A DNA stretch of 64,000 bases, from the NCBI GenBank assembly GCA_036346405.1, contig CM070548.1:62954877-63018876 (forward strand), given 5' to 3'. Origin of the DNA: Phyllostachys edulis. Taxonomy: Eukaryota; Streptophyta; Magnoliopsida; Poales; Poaceae. The notes under the pieces are model-generated. The model saw nothing but the letters and a program-made list of their open reading frames with translations, was not told where the DNA came from and made no database searches. Of this stretch, positions 54,040 through 64,000 are shown in pieces; positions within the stretch are counted from its first letter, which is position 1, and each line of letters begins with the position of its first letter. A program made the translations under genes and the position numbers.

Positions 54040-55462
54040 GCAACCCCGGTCATACCTCAGCGTGGTAGTACCGCCAACAACATGTCGATACTACGATCTT
54101 CCTGAGAAACACATCAATTGGTATCCAAAACAAACTCAATTGTAAAACATATTTGCCAATTGATGAGTGATGCAAATAAAGGTTAAAGGCAAGATTCTTA
54201 ACAAGTTGCAAAATACATTTGAAAACTTTTAGATTCAATGCCACAAAGAATAAGGTATATGGACTTAAACCATTTGCAAAACGCATTCGTAAACTAAGGT
54301 CACATGCTACAAGGATTATGCATGAGCTCCGACTATTTGCAAAACACATTTGCAAATATTGGCAATATGCTAACGAGAGCTAGAGCAAGCACAATGAGTT
54401 ATCAACAAATGACTAACTCAAGCTACTAGTCAAGACCCCTCTTAATAGTACGACAACCTATACTAGCAATCCAGTATTCCAACTAAACACCAAGACCGGT
54501 AAAAGACTAGGAACGCATCCTTAGCTCTAGCTAGTCATACCTTTGCCTTGCACAAATACTTGAAGCTTGATGACGCACATCTTCACTTCAAGAACTAGGA
54601 CATTGACTTGATAATCATCAACACATGATGATTTCCTTTACTTCAAGTTCTTGACTTGAATATGCATCAACCCATGATGCACTCTTTCACTTGACCTCCA
54701 TCAACACATGATGGGTCTTCTTTTGACATGATGATCATTTCATGATCATCTCCTCTTCTTGAACATCATCGACGCACGATGATTTCCTTTTCTTCAAGAT
54801 CTTGATATGCATCAACATATGATGCATCTTCTTCTTAAACCTTGATTTGATGACGATCACCTCATGATGTCATCCAAAGTCTCTATCATAATGGGACATA
54901 ACCTATTCATCCAACTCATAGAAAATATTAGTCCCACAATATGATTGTCATTAATTACCATAATATACCATTAACTCATAATGGTGGGACCAGATACTCC
55001 AATCTTTCCCTCCTTGGTAATTGATGACAACCATCACAATAGCAAATAATTGAATGTAAGGTTATATGAGTATATATGAACTACACAAGTATTGTATACT
55101 CATTTGATATGTTTCAAAGTAAAGATCCTTAATATATGTGGATAAAGGAATATGTATCAATACTAATGAAACCATAAAACATGGAGTGAACTCCCCCTAA
55201 ATGTGTGCATACACAAATGTGCTATAAAGAACATATTCAAGTTAGACTTTTTGTGGAGTTCAACCTATATTTTGGATCTAAGGGATGCAACAAGATATAA
55301 GAAATGATGTTAAATGCATACCTACATGATTTTCACCTTTTCATCCAAATAAGACTACACAATAGGTATATCAATAAAAGTGTTAGTCTCACAAATAGAT
55401 TTGTCATTAATCAACAAAATACTCCATTAACTCATAATGGCGGGTCTAGATTCTTCAAGGGA

Positions 55463-56790
55463 GTTAATCGAGCATAGGCTTGCTCTACGGCCTGACAAGA
55501 AACCCGTAAAACAAAAATTACATAGATTTGCACCTGATCGACGAGATACCATCAAATAGAATTGGACAAACTACTTAGAGTAGGTATTATAAGAGAAGTC
55601 GACCACCTAGAGTGGTTGGCTAACCCTGTAATGGTTAGGAAGTCTAACGGTAAGTAGCATATGTGTGTAGACTTTACTGGTCATAATAAAGCTTGTCCAA
55701 AATATGATTTTCCTCTCCCTCGTATCGATCAGTTGGTCGACTCTACTGCGGGTTGTGAATTATTATGTTTTCTATATGGATATTCTAGTTATCATCAGAT
55801 TAGTATGTGTTTAGATGACGAAGAAAAGACCGCATTTATTACAACATTTGGAATATTTTGCTATGTCAAAATGTCATTTGGTCTAAAAAATACTGGCACT
55901 TCTTTTCAACGCTTGATGCAAACGACTTTTTCACCTCAACTAGGCCAAAATTTGGAATCCTATATTGACAATCTAGTCGTAAAAAGCATCAAGTGACTTA
56001 ATCATATTTCTGATCTGCAAAAAACATTTGACAACCTCAGAAAATACCATTTGAAACTCAATCTTGAGAAGTGCATGTTTCAGAGTGTCGTCAAGAAAGT
56101 TGCTTGGATTCCTTGTCTTTGCACGAGGAATCAAAGCAAATCCTGAAAAGATAAAGGCCATTGAACAAATGTGTCCTCCGACCATGAAGAAAGAAGTCCA
56201 GAAACTCATAGGATGCATTGTGGCTTTAAGTTTTTTCATCGCATGACTGGGAGAAAAATGACTTCCTTTCTTCAAACTTCTAATGAAACATGAGGAATTC
56301 GAGTGGTCAGAAGAGGCTAACAATGCCTTTGAGGATGTCAAGAGGTATCTTATGAGTGCTTCTGTTCTGGTTTCTCCAAAATCAGAGGAGACACTCTTAA
56401 TATATCTAGCTACGACGCCACAAGCAGTGAGCGCGGTACTGGCTGCTGAACGTGAGAACGTTCAACGACCAGTTTACTACATAAGTGAAGTTTTACACGG
56501 GCCTAAGGAGCGCTACCCCTAGGTCCAAAAGCTTCTATATGCCCTCCTCATATTTTCGAGAAAACTACGACATTATTTTTAGGCGCACAAGATAATTGTG
56601 CCGTCTGAATTTCCCTTAGGAGTGGTTCTCCAGAACAGGGAAGCAGCGGGATGCATGGGAAAATGGTCGATCGAACTTGGGGAGTTTAACCTCCATTTCG
56701 TGTCCCGAACGACTATTAAATCCCAAATCTTGGGAGACTTTGTCGCTGAATGGACGAATCCTGAACCTGTTCAGGATCCCTAGTATGATT
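55463..56790 (+). pseudogene. GypTat-3 reverse transcriptase and first RNase H, broken
   Basis: Resumes right after LTR-X with ELIEHRLALRP-like sequence. The frame 55661-55996 reads MCVDFTGHNKACPKYDFPLP, then FGIFCYVKMSFGLKNTGTSF. The catalytic box reads YIDN instead of Y-x-D-D (about 55961-55972), so a metal-binding Asp is lost by a G-to-A change. The connection (KLIGC, FFKLL, HEEFEWSEEANNAFEDVKRY, about 56290-56345) leads to RNase H: LLIYLATTPQAVSAVL (about 56393), ISEVLHGPKERYP, ending FVAEWTNPEP at about 56775. Stops at 55994, 56244, 56520 and 56581 break the frame. Confidence 0.88.
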
Positions 56791-56799
56791 CATGTAACC

Positions 56800-57560
56800 A
56801 GTGGACGATGTACTTTGACGGGTCAATTATGCTAAGTGGCTTGGGGGCTGGGGTGGTCCTGGAATCTGCTACAAGAGAGACCTTAAAGTATGCTATTCAA
56901 TTAAACTTCCTTGCCACTAATAACGTGGCAGAATATGAAGGTTTGTTGGCTGGCATACGAGCAGCGAAAGCGCTCGGGATTCGATGACTACTTGTGAGAG
57001 GAGACTCTCAGCTAGTCATGAATCAGGTTGAAAAAGAGCACCAGTGCTCTAACCCGACTATGTCTCGGTACTTATCAGAAGTTAGAAAGCTTGAAAAGCA
57101 TTTTTACGGTTTCGAGGTATAATATATCCCTCGAAAGGATAATTTTCTCGCTGACCAGTTAGCTTGAATGAATTCTTCCCGATCACCAATACCAAAAGGA
57201 GTCTTCTTGGAATAGCTCTAGAAGCCGTCTCTGGTCGAAACACCAGAGACACCTCCTACCGTGAGAGGAGACTCTCAACTAGTCATGAATTAGGTCAGAA
57301 AAGTGTACCAGTGCTCTAATCTGACCATGTCTCGGTACTTATTGGAAGTCGGAAAGCTTGAAAAGCATTTTTACGTTTTCGAGGTACAATATATGCCTCG
57401 AAAAGATAATTTTCCCGCTGACCAGTTACCTCGAATGGTTTCTTCCCGATCACCAGTACCAAAAGGAGTCTTCTTGGAACAGCTTCAGAAGCCGTCTCTG
57501 GTCGAAACACCAAAGACACCTCCTACTAAGACAACCTCTCTAGAATATGAGGATACCTAA
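56800..57560 (+). pseudogene. GypTat-3 second RNase H with a 267-bp internal duplication
   Basis: MYFDGSIMLSGLGAGVVLES at about 56809 starts the second RNase H. TLKYAIQLNFLATNNVAEYE (catalytic Glu) follows, then LLVRGDSQLVMNQ with the third acidic residue near 57000. The stretch from GTGAGAGGAGACTCTCA at 56994 to 57260 is repeated from 57261, period 267 bp or 89 codons, so the repeat keeps frame. It covers RGDSQL, MSRYL, LEKHF, VPKGVFLEQL. One stop in the first part (TGA, about 56985) and several in the copies show decay. The domain identifies the element as Tat lineage. Confidence 0.85.
56994..57527 (+). repeat. 267-bp tandem duplication in GypTat-3 pol
   Basis: Copy 1 is 56994-57260, copy 2 57261 to about 57527. 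Both begin GTGAGAGGAGACTCTCA and end GACACCTCCTAC. Differences are scattered single bases at roughly one in fifteen positions. GypTat-1 has only one copy (from about 6150). Confidence 0.9.
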
Positions 57561-57637
57561 ATGAATCCCATCTATGAGTATTTTCAAAAGGGTACAATAC
57601 CCGATGATGATCAGATAGTTTATCCCGTAAGGCTAAA

Positions 57638-58791
57638 ATGTATACTTTGGTCGAAGGGGTCCTATACAAAAGAGGTACTCAAGGGATTCTCATGTCATGC
57701 ATATCGTAGAGAGAAGGATTAAACCTCCTTCACGACATACGTGGAGGCATCTGTGGAACTCATGCTTCTCATAGAGCGTTGGTCGATAAAGCCTTTCGAC
57801 AAGGTTTTTACTGGCCAACATCCCTTCATGATGCCAAAGAGTTGGTTAAAAAATATGTACAATGTCCATTTCATAGCAGGCAAATACACCAACTGGCTCA
57901 ATCATTGCAAACTATTCCTCTTTCATGGCCTTTTGTGACCTGGGATCTCGATATCCTAGGGTCGTTTCCAAAAGCACTAGGATGCTTCGAGTTCTTTTTT
58001 GTGGCTATTGATATGTTCACAAAATGGATCGAAGCCTAACATGTGACTGGGATAACAATAGAAGTAGCAAAACGGTTCATGATGAGAAGTGTGATTACTC
58101 GATTTGGTGTCCCAAGTCAAATAATTATAGATAATGGTAAGCAATTTTCGAGCGCAAAATTTCAAGAATTTTGCAAAGAATTGGGTACCAAGTTGTGTTA
58201 TGCCTTTGTCGCCCACCCACAAAGTAATGGGGCAGTCGAAAGTGCGAATGGCCAAATTATGATGGGAATCAAAACACGAGTCTTCGACCAGCTTGTAAAG
58301 CGCTCGAGGGCTTGGGTGCAAGAGTTACCCTCGGTATTATCGACAGTTCGTATGACTGCTAGTCGGGCCACCGGTGAAACACATTTTTTTTCCTAGTTTT
58401 TGGAGCCGAAGCCATGCTTCCACTAGAACTAAAGATTCGATCGACGAGGGTCAAAAATTTCAATGACTCTACTTGGGAACAACTTCGAGCGGATGACATC
58501 ACCCTACTCGAAGAGAAGCAGAATCAAGCCTTAATCCATTCAACAATCTACCAACAAGCCCTGCGCAAATACTATGATCATAAGGTCTAACCTCGCAGCC
58601 TTGCTGTAGGTGACTAGGTGTTGAAGAAGATTAAATCCCAATCTAATCGGAACAAACTTTCCCCCAAGTGGGAAGGTCCTTACACCGTAGTCGAAGTTAC
58701 ACGACCAGGTTCGGTACGACTAGCAATGGAAGAAGGCTGAATCCACTCTAATTCTTGGAACATTGACCAATTACGTCAATTTTATGTGTAA
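57638..58791 (+). pseudogene. GypTat-3 integrase, broken
   Basis: MYTLVEGVLYKRGTQGILMS at 57638, then the zinc region (LLHDIRGG, DKAFRQGFYWP, KYVQCPFHSR, 57720-57880), in which one of the expected Cys positions reads Tyr. The core keeps three acidic residues: DLDILGSFP (about 57950), IIIDNGKQFSS (about 58125), NGAVESANGQIM (about 58230). A stop at 58037 and a frameshift near 58395 interrupt it. The end is NSWNIDQL-RQFYV with its stop at 58789. No chromodomain follows, as expected for this lineage. Confidence 0.88.
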
Positions 58792-58909
58792 CATCTCATT
58801 CTCTCAATAAAGTTTTATGTTCTTTCAATCTTTATTGTCTTGCTTTGAGCTGTGCTTTGATGATTTTTTGATCATTTTGAAACACTCAGTATTTCTTTAC
58901 ACTGGTCGA

Positions 58910-59470
58910 AAAGACGGTAACATCACCTAATCGAAGTCTTTTCTCTCTACACGTGGTCTTGCCCACTAGAAGGAACTTTCTAGTGTCGACTCGTTTCTAA
59001 CTTTTTCTACCAACACAAAGAGCTTAGGTTCAACAAATATGGTCGAAATATTTTCAAGTCTGCTCTTTTTACCTTAGTTTATTTCTTCATTCCTTTTGAA
59101 AAATTCTCTAAGAGGACTATACTTTTATAATTCGTTCGATTACTTTTGGTAAACTCAGTTCGTTCCAACTAGTCGGAGAAAGACACAACACCTAGTCGAA
59201 GCTCTCCTCTCTGCATGTGGTCCTACCCACTAGAAGGAACTTCCTAGCGTTGTCCTGTTTCTAACTCTTGCAATAAGTGCAAACCTATTGAGTTCACTGG
59301 AAAAGGTTGAATGAATTTTTAAGGCACTTTGAAGGTTTATCCCACTCATGTTGATGCTCTTGATTTGATTATTATGGTCGGAGAATGTAGCTTCACTAGT
59401 CGAAGTCTTTCCTTTCTGTACGTGGTCCTGCCCACTAGAAGGAACTTCCAACTATTCATATGTTACTAAC
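58910..59470 (+). repeat. Three 3' tandem repeats after integrase in GypTat-3
   Basis: The block CTAGTCGAAG...CCCACTAGAAGGAACTT occurs at 58927, 59192 and 59399, with the same spacing as in GypTat-1 to within one base. Non-coding. Confidence 0.88.
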
Positions 59471-59756
59471 TCTTGCAGTAGAACATGACAATCGAGATCG
59501 ACAACAAAAGTTCGACAAATTGCTTTTCAAGCAAACCCTTATATACTCTATTTACATAGTTTATATAAATAAAATAAGCAAATAGTTAGGGGCTAGGATA
59601 AAGTTATTAATATGACTTCAATTCTTAGTCTTAGATTCGATTTCCTTTTTCTATTTCATTGTCTTATGAGTTACTAACTACTCGACAAGATAATTTGCAG
59701 GAAAAAACAAATATATATTCATAAACAAAAGCTTGTCTTTACAAGTTCCCTATTAA

Positions 59757-61645
59757 AAACTACTCGAACGAAGGAGATCCTATCTGCATCTCCTTTGTGT
59801 CCTTTTGGCTGACTTGCTTCACTTCTTCAATCAGCCGTGTTGCTTTTGCTTCAGAGCAGTCGAAATCGGCCTCGATTGCTTCAAGATCGAGATTATATTC
59901 ATGCATCTTAAGCTTTGCCAAGGCATAGCTCACTGCACTTTCGACCACTTCTCTGATTGAGTCAGCCTAGTTGGTCTTCAGAGTGGTTATCAACTCTTGC
60001 AGATTTCCTACTTGTTCTCCAATGACACTCTATGAGATATCATGGTGTCTTCAAGAGGAGTGACCACATTAGCACCAAGTTCTCCAAGTACATTGTTAAG
60101 GAGAGAGATGTTGTCTTGAAGGTTGATCTTCGTCGACTTCATCTCCTCCTGACTACGAATCGAAAATTCTTGGAGTTGTTTTATTTCGACTACTTACTCT
60201 ATAAAGAGTAAGACTAGTCAGGACAATACCTTTTAAAGGTTAGTCAACAAAATCGGTTGTAGGTAAAGAATTTCTTACCTACTAATTGAGAGTCAAGTTT
60301 CTTGACTTCTTCGTTATGGGAAGCAGTACTCTTTGTGCATCGCTCTTCCCACAACTTTATGCTCTTATCTTTTTCTTTGTTGATATGAGTAAGCACCAAG
60401 GTCTTTTCTCTAGACCCGGCCTTGAGGTTACCCAAATCAACCTCTTTTTCTAACAATGAAAAGAGTTAGGAGAAGAAAAGAAAGTCATTAAGATAAACAG
60501 TCCTAAGTTCAGAACTTACTGTTTATTTTATCCTACAACTAGCAAGTTGCAGATTTTGCCTCCTAAAGTTCCTTCAGTAGGTCTTCTTTTTCCTCCCTTA
60601 GCTTCTTCGCCTTGACTTTTTCATAGTCGAGTGAATTAGCAAGGGTCTTTTTGTCACTCTTAAACCTGCAAAGGTTAAAGCCGACATGAGAACTGGACAA
60701 GTAGTCAAAATACAAAAGACTACATATGACAGTAACTTACCACCTCTCTGTCTGCTCGTAGAGTTCAGCTTTTTGCTATCATAGCAACATAAGTTGTTTG
60801 TTGTATTCACCAATAGTGATAATTTGTTCCAAAACTCTCTGAAAGAAGAAAGACAATGAGATGCAAGGAAATACCAAATATGTAAATGTTTGGTATCAAG
60901 TACTCACATTGATAGTTGTTCGAGCAAACTTGGCATACACCATCTGGTGATTTTTAAGTTCGTCGATATCTTTGACTTTGTCCCACCATATTTCTTGAAG
61001 ACGCTCGTGATAACAAATATTACCCCTATTAGGAATGTCCTTAGGGTGTGAGACTCGGTCGCGAGATCTGAACGAAGAAGATCTCATGATGGATGTTGGG
61101 CCAAAGAACTAGTTGAAGTACTCTTCCTCATCTTCCTTGTTGATTGCATCAGCAACTCCTCCTTGAGGACCAGGAAGAATGTCTTCCACGACTTCTTTCC
61201 TGGCACGGTGGTCGGAGGTTCCTCCACCATCTTGATTGGAAGCTTCCGGTGATCGAAGGGCCAGGTCCTTTGTCCAATTATTGATATCCTCAATAACCGG
61301 CCCGATCATCGCAGTGACCGGATCTTCCGCCATCTTCGCCTCCGCTGCTACGATCATTCCGGTAGTTGCGGTTGCTTTAGCGGTAGTGCCTTCCTCTACC
61401 ACAGAGATGGTGGTCGATCCTTCGACCACCTCCACTGTTATCTCCTCGATTGCAGGAGAAATAACAATAGGCTTCTCAATGGAAGTGTCTTTGGGGGTTG
61501 GAGGAGCAGGACTAAAATTCTAGAAAAAAGCAAAGATATCACGTTGTGAAAAACAAAAGGTAAATGTTGTTCTTATGCTTTTTATTTTACATACCTTGGC
61601 TTTCTGGTTTTGATGGTGAATCCAGAAGAGACCTTCCCTGAGAAA
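59757..61645 (-). pseudogene. Antisense spliced gene in GypTat-3 (3' part)
   Basis: Homologous to the antisense gene of GypTat-1. The minus strand enters at 61645, cut off by LTR-R, so the PF04195-like N-terminus is missing. An exon ends GCCAAG at 61595 with donor GTATGT; the intron is 61594-61520 (75 bp), with acceptor TTTTCTAG. The next exon, 61519-60908, reads ITVEVVEGSTTISVVEEGTT, VTAMIGPVIEDINN, and after a frame change RVSHPKDIPNRGN and IWWDKVKDIDELKN; its donor is GTGAGT. Coiled-coil exons follow (about 60840-60745 and 60456-60275, ASHNEEVKKLDSQL). The last exon ends ALAKLKMHEYNLDLEAIEAD at about 59757-59948. Exon order is the same as in GypTat-1 and most exons are open. Function unknown. 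Confidence 0.78.
61520..61594 (-). other. Predicted intron of the GypTat-3 antisense gene
   Basis: 75 bp, AT-rich. Donor G|GTATGT at 61594, acceptor TTTTTTCTAG at 61520. These are standard plant splice sites and a minimal plant intron length. Confidence 0.65.
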
Positions 61646-64000
61646 TGTAACACCCTAGCCATGCGGAAGCCAAGATGTTACATAAAAGACTAACGTACAA
61701 CAGCAATACGGAATAATTTCAACCATTTTTCAAACAATAATATTTTAACCAAATAGAACTAAGACATTTCTCTCAAATCTGGCAGAACCTCCTTTGTATA
61801 GATGACTATACCGGGGATTCAAACAGTTTAATATAGCATCATTCAACAATCAAATCATCCAATTTAACGAATCATCAAAGGACATCCGGGATAAACTAAA
61901 CAACTATAGCATAATCAATGGGGCATCTATAATCTTCTAATCAACCCTATTACAAATTATTGAGACTCTACTAAACCAATTAATTTCAACAACTCAATAA
62001 ACCATCAACCAGACATTCTAATCCATCAACGAGAATTAAATGAACTCAATCAACGAATGAATAAGAACATAAATGGATCACCCATGACCACAATTAAAAC
62101 AACCACCACGAAGGTTGGTCACAATCTGAATCTAGAGCAATTATCAAGAATAGGAATTGCGGCTAAATGGACTAGGTTATTCATTGTGGTTAGTGATTAT
62201 GTGACGTGCACCAAGTCTACCCCTTCCCATGCATGTCATTTGCCGAGAGGTACCTAGCAAGCACAACATAGCAAGTGTGAGTCCACAACTCAGCAAAGTG
62301 CAATAGCAAATCAAACAATAGCATCATAAATAGTCAAAGGGAATAAAAAATTCTATCAAGAATAACAGTATGATATACCACAAACCCATCTCTTATGATA
62401 GCATCATAAGCAGTCAGAGGGAACAAACAATCCCACCATGAACACAACATTATATACCACAACTCCATCTCTTAAGCAGAAATGCAATGAATATGCCATG
62501 AATGCAAAATACTTCACTTCTTTGCAATTACCGGTAATACCGAGTATGTATCGATCGATACATACCCTAAGCATGTGCCCTCTAGGCACAGGGATCCAAA
62601 GCCCACACTCCACGAGTGTGGGGACCAGGCCCGTCCAATGTAGGATGGGGATCTCAAGGAAACAGCCCTTGGCTACCACGTAGTCCAAGATTCAGAAATG
62701 AACATGCAGAAATGCAAAGGCGCATGTCCATTATCGTTATCATGATTCATCATTAACAAGGTAGCCTCATTGCTCACCTTGTCCCATCATTCTTGCCATC
62801 AACATATAACCATTATCATGCAAGCATCTCCATATAAACATTAACATGTACGCATCATCATGTAACCATTAGCATGCAGCATCATGTAAACATTCCCAAG
62901 TAGTAAGCATCGTCATTAAACTATAGCATTTAGGCTCATCAACATTACCAAGCAACAATCAACAACAATCAACTATAACATTCACCAAGTAAATAATATG
63001 ACAACTCATTAATAATACTTGCACTTGCCTCAACCATGAGACAGAAGCCAAAAAGGGCGAAACACTCTAGCACCGGGGTTCACCACCACCTAGTAACCAA
63101 AAATGATACTAGGCATCAATCAACCATGCATAACAAGACCCTACTCGCAGCGTTCTACATCGAATTCCCGTAACCCATGTTTAAACACTTGACCTACTCA
63201 AGCTAGACAACAACATATTTAGAACTTCTGCTCCCTTTATTACCTGTTTTATACTTCTAATGAGCGAAAAGCATAAATGTGAAAATGCCAGGCCAAATGT
63301 AAACCCCAATCGAAATTGGCAGAAGGTATCATATTCTGCAAGACTGTGACTAGCTAAACTAACATGACTGTAAGAATACTTAAGAATGGCAAATCAGGCT
63401 AAATTTAAGGTGTGTTGTTTGGCTACCTAACCCTTCATACTTGGAAAAAGTAAAAACAAGACTAGTGTAACCGTAGTTACCAAACTTGGAACCAAGAACA
63501 ACTCAAATAAGGTCATAGTATATTAGTATCAAGCAATCTAGAACTATCACCTACTTATTTGGTTGTCCATACCTTACAATAAGATGACCAGTGCAACTAT
63601 AATAACCAGCTCAGGTGTCAAGAAAAAAATAATCAAACAAGGCCAAGTTCAGGAGCAATCTGATGTACTAACAAGTTTTTGACATACATTTCATAAACAG
63701 ATACATCACAAGAGAGCACTAAAGTGCAGGGTTATAAATTAGATCACTTGCAATTGATGGTTGCACCATTGGTCATTACTAATCCTCAGGTAATTTATTG
63801 CTAGATAAGAACATCGGCTTAATTAAATTAGCACGACCAGTCACACCGACGCGGATGCAAAACAATCGGGACCCATCCGAATCCAGCAAAGATACGGTGT
63901 GATCAGATTAATTGCAAAGGCATAAGAGAGGCAGCACGAGTACCCGAACCGGCAGTGAAGGAGGACAGGGTAGCCGACTGAGGCCCCCTACTCGCGGTCG
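61646..64000 (-). mobile_element. LTR-R: minus-strand LTR-like sequence (Tekay-related), runs off the window
   Basis: Begins at 61646 in the middle of the GypTat-3 antisense gene. Read on the minus strand it ends GGCTAGGGTGTTACA, like the GGGTCCTTACA end of Tekay-A. Further in it has features of chromovirus U5 and R sequence (GTTGTGGACTCACACTTGCT at about 62290, comparable to the GCGAGTACGGTTGTG-ACTCATGCTTGCT part of Tekay-B). It is AT-rich, with many CATCATGTAACCATTAGCAT-like words at 62820-62960. No coding region seen. The GC-rich piece at 63880-64000 is cut by the window end. Because host-element sequence directly follows its end, it is the outer end of a 3' LTR or a solo LTR. Confidence 0.5.

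Larger units (their letters stand above)
41337..55457 (+). mobile_element. LTR-X: 2.65-kb TG...CA element, probably a solo LTR, interrupted by Tekay-B
   Basis: Left end TGTAAGATCGAGGAGGCCGA at 41337, right end CTAGATTCTTCA at 55457. Target duplication is AGGAA (41332-41336) and AGGGA (55458-55462), one mismatch. Without Tekay-B its length is 1234 plus about 1413 bp. The sequence CGACTAGAGGGGGGGGTGAA near the left end, the CGGTAGTACCGC-type words (42150-42570, 54055-54090) and the TGATGACAACCATCAC-type sequence near 55025 are common in grass repeats. I find no second LTR and no coding domain. An internal diverged repeat of about 110 bp (54905-55015 and 55345-55457) is present. Family not identified. 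Confidence 0.65.
39946..61645 (+). mobile_element. GypTat-3: Tat/Retand gypsy element without 5' end, interrupted by LTR-X
   Basis: Matches GypTat-1 from the end of gag (about 3310) onward. The 5' LTR and most of gag are missing and there is no target duplication at 39945, so it was truncated by deletion or rearrangement. LTR-X inserted between protease and reverse transcriptase (duplication AGGAA/AGGGA). Pol resumes at 55463 and continues through integrase (ends 58791), three 3' repeats, and the antisense gene, which is cut by an LTR at 61646. The 3' LTR is outside the window or lost. Pol is broken but better preserved than in GypTat-1. Confidence 0.88.

Noticed and set aside
61646..61683. 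TGTAACA...TGTTACA inverted pair as a tiny MITE
   Set aside because: Only 7 bases are inverted over 38 bp, and the longer sequence to the right fits an LTR end; no matching target duplication was seen around the 38 bp.

Overview
The window is nuclear DNA of a plant, almost certainly a grass (Poaceae). It is one large nest of transposable elements; I see no intact host gene, tRNA, rRNA or CRISPR. The grass call rests on BARE-1/Angela-type copia LTRs that begin TGTTGG-AATATGCCCTAGAGGCAAT, long Tekay-type chromovirus LTRs (TGTAACATCC... ending TTGGGTCCCGACA, tRNA-Met primer site), Tat/Retand-type gypsy elements with an antisense gene, and a CACTA transposon carrying plant gene exons. Names used below are local labels.

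Layout. (1) Tekay-A, minus strand, is the oldest scaffold: part of its 3' LTR at 1-685, a gag remnant at 13151-13546, its primer site at 14087-14100, and a 5' LTR whose pieces lie at 14104-15466, 21988-23423, 37740-38275 and 39837-39945. (2) GypTat-1 (744-13145, target duplication GGTTT) sits in Tekay-A gag. It has broken gag-pol on the plus strand and a spliced antisense gene with its own TATA box. (3) NonAut-2 (15467-21987, duplication ACAAG) is a young LTR element without pol, filled with tandem repeats and pieces of host genes. (4) Angela-minus (23424-37739, duplication GGTGC) is a solo LTR split by CACTA-1 (24536-33717, duplication ACT), which carries DEG2-protease and CutA-like exons, and by a 3.6-kb Tekay solo LTR (34024-37597). 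(5) Angela-plus (38276-39836) is a second solo LTR in the opposite orientation. (6) GypTat-3, a relative of GypTat-1 lacking its 5' end, runs from about 39946 to 61645. It is interrupted by LTR-X (41337-55457), which itself holds Tekay-B (42571-54039), a full chromovirus with an extra 5' ORF and a chromodomain. (7) From 61646 to the end lies a minus-strand LTR-like sequence.

How the parts relate. GypTat-1 and GypTat-3 share the same plan: gag with a CPFH...H...C knuckle, protease, reverse transcriptase, two RNase H domains, integrase, three copies of a 3' repeat with the same spacing, and an antisense coiled-coil gene. NonAut-2 has nearly the same primer site as GypTat-1 and may have moved with the help of a Tat-type partner. 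All coding regions are broken, mostly by stops and missense changes of the C-to-T or G-to-A kind expected from decay of methylated cytosine. The points most worth a second look are the antisense spliced gene, the hairpin-forming GTCGTAAG repeats shared by its introns and the LTR promoter region, the host-gene fragments in NonAut-2 and CACTA-1, and the in-frame 267-bp duplication in GypTat-3.
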